DNA of 64,000 nucleotides from UBA8437 sp963582065 (lineage in GTDB: Bacteria; Planctomycetota; Planctomycetia; Planctomycetales; Planctomycetaceae): contig CAUZRQ010000020.1 of NCBI GenBank assembly GCA_963582065.1, positions 1 through 64,000 on the forward strand. The letters run 5' to 3'. Below, in pieces: positions 52,741 to 60,208 of this stretch. The notes under the pieces are model-generated. The model was not told where the DNA came from. It made no database searches and saw only the letters and a list, made by a program, of their open reading frames with translations. Every line of letters begins with the position of its first letter. Within the stretch, counting starts at the first letter, position 1. The position numbers and the translations under genes were made by a program.

Positions 52741-54569
52741 CGTGCGGCGGTATCCTTTGACGTGGCGGGCTGCATCGATCGAAGCAGGTCGTGGAGGTTG
52801 AACTTGACGTATGGGCGTTCGGCGGCGGGCTTGGCGTGGCTGGCGTTGGCCACGTAGAAGATGCCGTCGGCCGGAACGAACAGGACGTTGTGGAGGTTCG
52901 ATTCCATGGCCACCGGCCGGCTCATCAGCCACTTCCCGAGCCTGGCGTCGAATTGACCGTACCGCGACTGGACTCGTTGTCGCAGCGTGGCCAGGCGATT
53001 GCCGGCCGAGAGGACTATCGCATCAGGAATTCCCTCGCCCAGGCGGGGATGTGACCGACCGGGGTAGACCCATTCGATCGAATCGGGCGTGGCGGCCACG
53101 CCAACGGCACGATTCGTCTTTCCATCGGCGAACACGTAGTAGTACTCACAGGTCCTGGGGCTCGATTCCCAGAGTCGCATCACGTCCTCCAGGGTGTGGC
53201 ACTCCTCGAGCGCCCGTCTCATCAATGTTGACATCGGGGCTCCGTCCCATTGCCCCTCGCCCTTGCCGCCCATCTCGCCCAGCGACACTCCACGGGCATT
53301 CATCCCACTGACGCTGCCGATGAAACCGGCATAACCGACGTTGGCGAACGGGATGCGGCCATCGACCTTGACGACAAACGTCGTCGCCGCGTCCTGCAGG
53401 CCGATCGTGGTCATGTAGTCGAGAACGCGACCGTGGTAGAGCTTCCCATCGCGCGTCGCTCGTCCGAAGAGGGCGAACCCGGAGCAGTGGAACAGTTCGG
53501 GAAAGACGTTCAGTGCCTGGACGAGTTGAGTGTCGAGTTGCAGTGCCCCTGCCAGCGAGCGGGTTTCCTGTTTGTGACGGCTGGGAATGTGGGGCGAGAG
53601 CCGGGTGTAGGCCCCTTCCAGATCGTGACGGAACCAACGGCCGGTACGGATGGTCTGAACGGTCCCGAATGCGTGAAGGACCGAGTCGATGCAAGCCAAG
53701 GCTTCGCTGCGCAGCAACTGGCCGTGTGCGGTGCCGACTTCGCCCGGTGTCCCGTGAAGCAGAACCACCCGCTGGCCCTCGATCCAACGCAGTTCGCCAT
53801 GCGGGACACGCCGCGGTTGCTGCGTCGGGGAGGTCAGGATTCCGGACGGCCAGAAGACCTCGAGTGTGCGGCGGGTGCCACGGGTGAGCTGGCGTTCGAG
53901 TTCGTCACGGGGTATCCGCGTCGCCTGGTAGCCAGGCCAGTGATCGGCCGGTTCCGGTGGCAGCGGCTTCGCGATGTGGGTCAGGCGGAGTGACGCGTCA
54001 CGGGTGCGGATCACCAGTGAGCCGTCCTTTGCTGTGCTCAAACCTGTTCCAGAGGCCGCCTTGCCGCCCAGGGTTGCGAGGACGAAACCGGCGACGGCTT
54101 CTGGTGGTCTGCTGAGGATGAATGCGGCTGCCAGGCTGACGCTGGTACGCGCGGTGAGAAGTCTCGCTGCGATTCCACGAGGAGACAGGTGATCCGGAGT
54201 CGAGACAGTGCCGTGTCCGATGTAGACCCGGCGATGCCGAGGGAGCGCCATGGCGGTGATGTTGGCCCGGCGTCGGATGGCGACGGAGTAGTCGGCGTGA
54301 GTGACTTCGAGGTCAAAGGCCCGCACGTTGTGCCGGGCCAGCCTGAGCGTAATCACCTGGGGAGTGCCGTCGATACGGGCCTCGAGACGCCCGTCGATCT
54401 GGAAGCTCGTGTCGCGGCCCGCGAGTGCGGACAGGATCGGCCTCAGTGCGGCGACAACCGAATCCGGTGCGGCCTTTGCCTGCTCCGCCGCCACTCCGTT
54501 CGACGTGCAGGCTGTCAGCAAGACAACTGCAACTGCACATGCCGCTCGCCAGGAGATAAGTCGGGACAT
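52737..54569 (-). CDS. Lipoprotein with N-terminal unknown domain and C45-type (acyltransferase/NAAA-like) peptidase domain
   Basis: 610 aa. The lipobox LLTAC (C21) marks a lipoprotein. Residues about 35-235 form a beta-rich domain (SFQIDGRLEARIDGTPQVI) that recalls LolA-type lipid-binding proteins. From about 255 the C45/Ntn-hydrolase-like part begins: LHGTPGEVGTAHGQLLRSEA, then the putative nucleophile C362 in LFHCSGFALFG, and RVLDYMTTIGLQD. True C45 enzymes mature by cleavage before this Cys to release the acylated substrate. The coupling with an arylsulfatase gene is unexplained. The N-terminal match is weak. Confidence 0.78.
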   Translation of the reverse strand: MSRLISWRAACAVAVVLLTACTSNGVAAEQAKAAPDSVVAALRPILSALAGRDTSFQIDGRLEARIDGTPQVITLRLARHNVRAFDLEVTHADYSVAIRRRANITAMALPRHRRVYIGHGTVSTPDHLSPRGIAARLLTARTSVSLAAAFILSRPPEAVAGFVLATLGGKAASGTGLSTAKDGSLVIRTRDASLRLTHIAKPLPPEPADHWPGYQATRIPRDELERQLTRGTRRTLEVFWPSGILTSPTQQPRRVPHGELRWIEGQRVVLLHGTPGEVGTAHGQLLRSEALACIDSVLHAFGTVQTIRTGRWFRHDLEGAYTRLSPHIPSRHKQETRSLAGALQLDTQLVQALNVFPELFHCSGFALFGRATRDGKLYHGRVLDYMTTIGLQDAATTFVVKVDGRIPFANVGYAGFIGSVSGMNARGVSLGEMGGKGEGQWDGAPMSTLMRRALEECHTLEDVMRLWESSPRTCEYYYVFADGKTNRAVGVAATPDSIEWVYPGRSHPRLGEGIPDAIVLSAGNRLATLRQRVQSRYGQFDARLGKWLMSRPVAMESNLHNVLFVPADGIFYVANASHAKPAAERPYVKFNLHDLLRSMQPATSKDTAAR

Positions 54570-54648
54570 GTCGCTTTACCTTCGTGAGGAGGGGCTGCCG
54601 CTTCGTGAACGCCCTGCCAACGGGCCATCCGAGGGGTTTGACCAAGGA

Positions 54649-54662
54649 TGGGTTGTAACCCA
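54649..54662. repeat. Short palindrome TGGGTTGTAACCCA upstream of the C45-like lipoprotein
   Basis: Two perfect 6-base arms, TGGGTT and AACCCA, flank GT. It sits 80 bases upstream of the lipoprotein ATG, inside the 173-base gap after the DUF3472-like gene. Position and symmetry suit a repressor operator, but a palindrome of this size is expected by chance about once in several kilobases, so the call is tentative. Confidence 0.25.
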
Positions 54663-54742
54663 CCGGGGTGCCGTTCGCCAAGATCCCCGCTGTCGCGAAT
54701 CAGGACGACGGGTCACAGTGCCGCCAGCCCCGGCCCGAATGT

Positions 54743-55681
54743 TCATTGGGCCAGGAGAACGTCATAAACCCGTCGCTCGGGCTTTCGCTTGAAGATCGCA
54801 CCGACTTCCACGCGTACATCCTGTCCGCGGCCCAGGACCCTGGCACACGCGGGACTGGCCGCGACACCCGAATCGGGATGGATCGCGTAGGCCCGTTTCA
54901 GCTTGGGTCGACGGCCGTTGAAGCGGGGGTAGCCAAAGGTGACGTTGACCTTGGGGATCCCCGACCGAGGAATCTTCGATGTCGAATAGACTTCGACGAA
55001 TGCCGAGTGGCGGGCCCAGTACGAGAACTTGGATCCTTCGAATCTCAGCCCACCAACATCCACTCCCTTGGTCTCGCCCTTCTTGCGGACACGGCAATCG
55101 AACCAGGTCTGGTTCTTCTCGGTTTTGCCCTTGGCGATCGTGAAGACGTGTGTGCCGCGTCCCCAGCGAAACGGCCGCCGCACACTGCAGAATTGGCCCT
55201 CGTAGCCCGCGCTTTCGCAAAGCCCGTCCTTGAGCTTGCGAACGTGATCCAGCCCGATCGGCTTCTTCTTGTCGCGTGACCACCTCGAGAAGATTGCTCC
55301 CATACCGGGGTGGACACGAGTGCGACTCGTCTTGGTCGCCCAGCCGTTGACGTTCGTCTGGAGCCCACCGTAGAAGTCCAGGCCGTTGATGCGGGCCAGG
55401 CCGACCGGTGAGATGTAGAGGTTGTAGCTGTCGGGGATGTCGCGATCGATCGTGATCTCGATTTCCAGGCGTTTGAAATCCTCGATCGGTTTGTCAAACA
55501 CCCACCAGAAATCCGCGAGATGCCACGGAAGCGACGGCAGTTTGACCCCTGCCCGTTTGGCCATCTCAGCAGGCGTTGGTTGCGTGGGTGAGAGGGCCGG
55601 TTCCTTAGCGAGGCTCATCGAGTCGAAAACCGGCGACAAGAGGACAACTGCCAGGAGGAGGGCGCGAAAGACTGAGAGCAT
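54743..55681 (-). CDS. Secreted DUF3472-like protein
   Basis: 312 aa from the ATG at 55681; earlier in-frame starts would overlap the divergent gene. Signal peptide LSVFRALLLAVVLLSPVF. The core ISPVGLARINGLDFYGGLQT followed by NVNGWATKTSRTRVH and GMGAIFSRWSRD matches the pattern of DUF3472-type carbohydrate-associated proteins. The sequence later has GRGTHVFTIAKGKTEKNQTW and a KVNVTFGYPRFNGR repeat. The activity is not known. It is divergent from the subtilase-sulfatase gene with 96 bases between starts, so they may share regulatory DNA. Confidence 0.68.
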   Translation of the reverse strand: MLSVFRALLLAVVLLSPVFDSMSLAKEPALSPTQPTPAEMAKRAGVKLPSLPWHLADFWWVFDKPIEDFKRLEIEITIDRDIPDSYNLYISPVGLARINGLDFYGGLQTNVNGWATKTSRTRVHPGMGAIFSRWSRDKKKPIGLDHVRKLKDGLCESAGYEGQFCSVRRPFRWGRGTHVFTIAKGKTEKNQTWFDCRVRKKGETKGVDVGGLRFEGSKFSYWARHSAFVEVYSTSKIPRSGIPKVNVTFGYPRFNGRRPKLKRAYAIHPDSGVAASPACARVLGRGQDVRVEVGAIFKRKPERRVYDVLLAQ

Positions 55682-55777
55682 GTTGGGCTCGCCGGTTTTG
55701 AAAATCGCACCCGTAGGGCTCATGATGATCCCAGGTAACGGAAAGAGGAAGCGGGAATCCGCAAGAGGAGCCAAGCC

Positions 55778-58246
55778 GTGAGTTCGATCAGAGGCTGTGT
55801 TGTCGTGGTGTTGTGCGTCGTCGGCGGGGCGTGCGCCGGCGAACCGGTTCAACCGGAACCGTTTCGGCATGCCGGGGTGATTGCGTCCTGGAAGGCGTAT
55901 GCGAATCGCCTGTCATTTGGCCGAGGACAGACGCTAGCCCTGGTCGATGACGGCTGCACCCTGTCGAAACCGGAATGGTCAATGTCGGACGGTGATCGGC
56001 CGAAAGTGCTGGTGACCTATGACAGTGTCGATGGCGATGACGATCCCAAGCACGAGGGGAAAGGCTACCACGGGACCACCATCGGAATTCCTTCCTCGGT
56101 CAATTACGGAGGCAAGTGGGGAGTTGCCTACAACAACCAGTTGGCGGTGATCCGCGCGCTCGAGTGCTGCCACTGCAACGTCAGTGATGACAAGACCGTC
56201 GCGCGGGCGCTGCAGTGGGTGATTGATCATCACAAGCAGTACCGGATCACGACGGTCAACCTGGCACCTGTCGATGACAAGGCTCACCAGAAACCGGTCG
56301 ACGGCCAAATCGTCGGAAAACTGAAAAAGCTGCGTTCGCTGGGCATCTGGGTCAGTGCTCCCACCGGAAATCACAATTTCAGCACCGGCATTTCCTGGCC
56401 GGCCTGCCAGCCGGGCTGCATTGCGGTTGGTGCCGTGCGGCCGGGTAAGGACGAGGTGTTTCTGGACCGTCACGCCAAAGTCGATCTTGTCGTCCCCGCC
56501 TCCGCCACGTCGTCATCGAACGCGATTGCCTGTGGAGCGGTGATGCTGCTGCGGGAGGCAATCGGCAAGGCGAAATACAACTGGAAAGCCGACGGTCCGA
56601 CACTTCCGGACGCCATGCTCAAGATCCTGCAGAAGACCGGTGTGGCGGTCCGGGATGAGCCGAGCAGGCGGAGCTACCAACGGATGGACCTGAAGGCGGC
56701 ACTGGACCACGTGTTTACCGTTCCCACGAAGAAGCTCTCAAGAAAACGCCCGAACATTCTCCTGGCCATCTCCGACGACCAGTCCTGGATGCACGTGGGA
56801 GCCTATGGCGACAAGGGCACGCGGACCCCGGCCTTCGATCGTGTCGCCCGCGAGGGTGTGCTTTTTACCCACGCGTATGCCGCCTGTCCGTCGTGTGCTC
56901 CGTCGCGGAGCGCGATCCTTACCGGGCGGCCGATCTGGCAGCTCGGCACCGGCGGCGTGCTGATGGGCGTCTTGAAGAACGAATATGATCTGTTCACGCT
57001 GCGACTGCGTGATGCCGGTTACCAGTTGGCGGCCACAGGCAAGACCTGGGGTCCCGGAAAGCTGCAAGGGTTTCCGACGGCCGACGGCAACCCTTTGCCC
57101 CGCAGCTCTTTTGTCGCAACTCAAACCGAGGCGATCACCGGGAAGGCATACCATTCCATTCGCCTCAAAGAACGACTTCGTGGCGTCAACGTTTTGGATT
57201 ACGCCGCCAATTTTCGCCAGTTCCTGGCCGAGCGGGATTCTCGTAAACCGTTTTGTTTCTGGTACGGCGCGACGGAACCGCACCAGCGGTTTGAGGTCGG
57301 GGCCTGGAAACGTGCGGGAAAGAAGCTCGCCGACGCACGACTTCCCCGTTGTCTGCCCGACGACCCGGTGACTCGAGGCGAGATACTCGACTACGGATTG
57401 GAGATCGAACATTTCGATCGACACCTGGGCCGAATGCTTGAGGCGCTAAAGGCGGCCGGAGAACTGGACAACACGCTGGTGATTGTCACAAGTGATCACG
57501 GCAATCCCCTGCCCCGTTCAAAATGCAGCCTCTACGACACGGGGACGCGGGTACCGCTGGCGATTCGGTGGCCCGGACGGGTTCCCGGCGGCCGAACGGT
57601 CGACGATTTCGTCAGCCTGATGGACCTGGCACCGACCATTCTCGAGTCGGCAGATGTGTCCGTACCCGGTGGGATGGTCGGACGGAGCCTGGTTCCGATC
57701 ATCACGTCCAAGCAGCAGGGACTGGTTGATGCCGAGCGTGATTACGTCGTGACAGCTTTCGAACGCCACATCATTGCCAGGCGGAACGGTGTCGGCTATC
57801 CGATGCGGTCGATCCGGACTCGGCGATTCTCCTACATCCGCAATTACGCCCCCGCGAGATGGCCTGCCGGAGACCCCGACTTCTTCTCGTCTCACCAGCG
57901 GTTCTTCGGCGACTGCGACACCGGGGCGTCCAAGACGTTCATCCTGCAGAATGCTCACCGGCCCGAGGTGGCGCCGTTCTTTCGCCGGGCGTTCGGGAGA
58001 AGACCGGCCGAGGAGCTCTACGATATCTCCACAGACCCCGGCCAGTTGACAAATCTGGCCTACCAGCCTGAGTGGTTGAAGACCCGAAAAGAACTGGCCG
58101 ATCGCTTGCAGAGGCATCTCACCGAGACGGGCGATCCACGCCAGAAGGGCCAGTCGCCGTGGGACAGCTATCCGTTCATCGACGGTCGCATCTTCAAGAA
58201 TCCCAACTGGCGGACCGAGGGGTTGCCGCAGCCAATCCGCAAATGA
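55778..58246 (+). CDS. Fusion protein: subtilisin-like (S8) protease domain + type I sulfatase
   Basis: 822 aa from a GTG at 55778 with AGAGGAG seven bases upstream. A signal peptide leads into a subtilase-like domain at about 35-310: D57 (TLALVDDGC), H98 (GKGYHGTTIG), oxyanion N198 (SAPTGNHN) and S245 (ATSSSNAIACGAV) all fall in the order and spacing of the subtilisin triad. From residue 322 a complete sulfatase follows: RKRPNILLAISDDQSW (D333/D334), C373 in SCAPSRSAILTG, TSDHGNPLPRSK, and a normal sulfatase C-terminus. The frame runs unbroken. The Ser motif departs from GTSMA, so protease activity is uncertain. I know of no standard family with this architecture. Confidence 0.85.
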   Translation: MSSIRGCVVVVLCVVGGACAGEPVQPEPFRHAGVIASWKAYANRLSFGRGQTLALVDDGCTLSKPEWSMSDGDRPKVLVTYDSVDGDDDPKHEGKGYHGTTIGIPSSVNYGGKWGVAYNNQLAVIRALECCHCNVSDDKTVARALQWVIDHHKQYRITTVNLAPVDDKAHQKPVDGQIVGKLKKLRSLGIWVSAPTGNHNFSTGISWPACQPGCIAVGAVRPGKDEVFLDRHAKVDLVVPASATSSSNAIACGAVMLLREAIGKAKYNWKADGPTLPDAMLKILQKTGVAVRDEPSRRSYQRMDLKAALDHVFTVPTKKLSRKRPNILLAISDDQSWMHVGAYGDKGTRTPAFDRVAREGVLFTHAYAACPSCAPSRSAILTGRPIWQLGTGGVLMGVLKNEYDLFTLRLRDAGYQLAATGKTWGPGKLQGFPTADGNPLPRSSFVATQTEAITGKAYHSIRLKERLRGVNVLDYAANFRQFLAERDSRKPFCFWYGATEPHQRFEVGAWKRAGKKLADARLPRCLPDDPVTRGEILDYGLEIEHFDRHLGRMLEALKAAGELDNTLVIVTSDHGNPLPRSKCSLYDTGTRVPLAIRWPGRVPGGRTVDDFVSLMDLAPTILESADVSVPGGMVGRSLVPIITSKQQGLVDAERDYVVTAFERHIIARRNGVGYPMRSIRTRRFSYIRNYAPARWPAGDPDFFSSHQRFFGDCDTGASKTFILQNAHRPEVAPFFRRAFGRRPAEELYDISTDPGQLTNLAYQPEWLKTRKELADRLQRHLTETGDPRQKGQSPWDSYPFIDGRIFKNPNWRTEGLPQPIRK

Positions 58247-58348
58247 CACCGGCCAGCTGACCGGAGACAAATCGCCCTGCTGAGCACCCCGTCGCACGCC
58301 GGGTGCAGAGATGACGCTGGTAGCGGTTCGTACAGGCCCGGCACGACC

Positions 58349-59794
58349 CTACTGCGGGTTCTCCGCTTCGGAGAGTTGCTTGATGTGTGCCAGGACCCGG
58401 TCGTGGATCTTGCGGATTGAAACATCCGACCACAGCGTCCAGTAAGCCTGGGGATACATCTCGAAGGTGTACCAGGTCCGACCTTCGAGCCGTGTGCGGC
58501 GACCGGGAAGTGCCACCAGTCGGAACTCGCCCCGACGGCTCTTCAGCGAAGCGTCTGCGAGGTGGGGTGGGTGCACGTGGCGGTAGGGGCTGAGTTCCCG
58601 CATCGGGTCCGGCTGGCTGGTGACATCAAAAGCCAGTCGTTTGGGTTCGTCCCAGGTGGTGATTGGTTCCACGAACAAACCGGTCGTGAATTCGCAATAC
58701 CGTGTGGCTCCCACGCCATGACCTTCGATCCGGGCTCGCATCGGGCAGGCGATGCCGACACGGAAGAACCAGTCGTCGGGTTCCGGAAGATCCGGGAACT
58801 CGACGACATATTTCCAGACCGTCTCGGGTGGTGCGTCGATTTCCACGTGACTGGTCACCACGTACTCTGGCGGATCGAGTGCCTGCGCCGTTTCGACGCC
58901 GGCCATCAGCGGCAGAACCAGCAGCATTCCGAACGTCTGAGAGATGCTGGTGTGCGTAGCACCGGCAACGGCTTTGCCGAGCAAGCCTCCGAGGATCACC
59001 AGTGGCAGGAACAGCGGAGCTGCCATGAGGAGGCAGATGATCCCCTCAAGTGCAAACATCAGCAGGCAACTGCCGGCCGCAAACAGCATCCCTGACGAGA
59101 TACCCACCGTGGCACCCCACGATTGTGGCTGTTCGTAGTTGAAGACAAATCCGGTGACGCAGCCCATCAGGATTGGCGCACCGAAAAACAACGCGGCGCC
59201 GTATTCGCCCAGGCCGTACACCGAAAGCCCCACGCTGGACAGACCAACCAGCATCCCTGCGAGGATTGCGAGCAGTGATCGGGTCTTCCGTACTGGTACG
59301 GCGCGGGTTTTCGCGACGGTTGCCGGTGAGGCCGGGCGTGGGGAAAGGTCCCAGATCGACCGCCGCCTTGCGGGAACGATGGCCAGAATGAACATCACCA
59401 CCAGGTTGACGAGCGGAACGAGGATCAGGACGCCGGTCCACGGTGAGGTGCCGGCGTTGGCCGCGCGGCGGACGCTCATCGAAAACGCGATCCAGACAAA
59501 TGGCAGCGTCCAGGCCAACATCGCCCAGCCCACCCAACCGGGTGCGGGAGAGAGAATGTCCACCCGGTTGTTGAGCAACGGTGTGAGGAACTGCCACGGT
59601 GTCAACGCGTGGCCGGTGAAATAGAAGGTGGCAACAACCTCGAAACAGTACTTGACCAGCATCAAGCCGACTCCACTGGCGACGTATACGCCGCGGGGAA
59701 CTTCGTCTTGCAGGCCGAACCAGACTCTCAATATGGGTGGGGGCGACGCCTGGGGGTTCGGGTCAGAGGGATGGGCGGGGACAGGTTCGGACAT
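58349..59794 (-). CDS. DUF805-SRPBCC membrane protein
   Basis: 481 aa without a signal peptide. Residues about 20-305 carry several transmembrane segments; the first four (VYVASGVGLMLVKYCFEVVA, FVWIAFSMSVRRAANAG with the R-R-x-x-x-G turn, GVLILVPLVNLVVMFILAIV) fit DUF805. After about residue 325 a soluble START-like SRPBCC domain follows (VTSHVEIDAPPETVWKYVVE, LEGRTWYTFEMYPQAYW). SRPBCC domains bind hydrophobic ligands; joined to a membrane domain this may be a lipid-handling protein. The fusion is in a single uninterrupted frame, and its function is unknown. Confidence 0.8.
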   Translation of the reverse strand: MSEPVPAHPSDPNPQASPPPILRVWFGLQDEVPRGVYVASGVGLMLVKYCFEVVATFYFTGHALTPWQFLTPLLNNRVDILSPAPGWVGWAMLAWTLPFVWIAFSMSVRRAANAGTSPWTGVLILVPLVNLVVMFILAIVPARRRSIWDLSPRPASPATVAKTRAVPVRKTRSLLAILAGMLVGLSSVGLSVYGLGEYGAALFFGAPILMGCVTGFVFNYEQPQSWGATVGISSGMLFAAGSCLLMFALEGIICLLMAAPLFLPLVILGGLLGKAVAGATHTSISQTFGMLLVLPLMAGVETAQALDPPEYVVTSHVEIDAPPETVWKYVVEFPDLPEPDDWFFRVGIACPMRARIEGHGVGATRYCEFTTGLFVEPITTWDEPKRLAFDVTSQPDPMRELSPYRHVHPPHLADASLKSRRGEFRLVALPGRRTRLEGRTWYTFEMYPQAYWTLWSDVSIRKIHDRVLAHIKQLSEAENPQ

Positions 59795-60208
59795 TTACTG
59801 GCGCTCCGTTGCTCCCGTTCATGGGGGGACCTCACGTCCCGGGCCGAAGGTTCCGAGGCGACGCTCGGGCATCGGACACATCGTCAAGAGATTGTAACCG
59901 CGGCAAAGATCTGGACCAGTTTCCGTGGTTCGATCGATGCAACGAAAAACACGTCGTGATGCCGGATCGTCAATTTCTGTTGGCCATGCTTGTTCTCGGG
60001 ATGGGCCGTGATCGACCTGCGAGCGTGTCGCGCTTGATCGCGCGGCCGCCGTCACAGGCCGCACAGCCGTCATATTGTCTCAAGGCAACGTCTTCGAGAG
60101 ATCGATAAGCATATAGGAGTTTTGGTGCGTTTCGCGGCATGGCGCCGGGAACTGTGCTGGCGTTGTTGGCGGGTCGCGGCATTGGTGCCGTGTCGACAGG
60201 AAACACGG
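59795..60208. other. 414-base intergenic region between divergent genes
   Basis: It separates the start of the DUF805-SRPBCC gene from the start of the TolC-like gene and should hold both promoters; no clear sigma-70 element was found. An AGGAG at 60115-60119 is followed five bases later by an in-frame GTG at 60125, which would add about 28 residues ahead of the lipoprotein signal of the TolC-like gene. I take it as a decoy or a leader reading. No RNA gene or repeat was recognised. Confidence 0.5.

Noticed and set aside
60122..60208. Upstream GTG/TTG start for the TolC-like protein
   Set aside because: It would bury the lipoprotein signal peptide 28 residues into the chain; the ATG at 60209 has its own AGGAAA.
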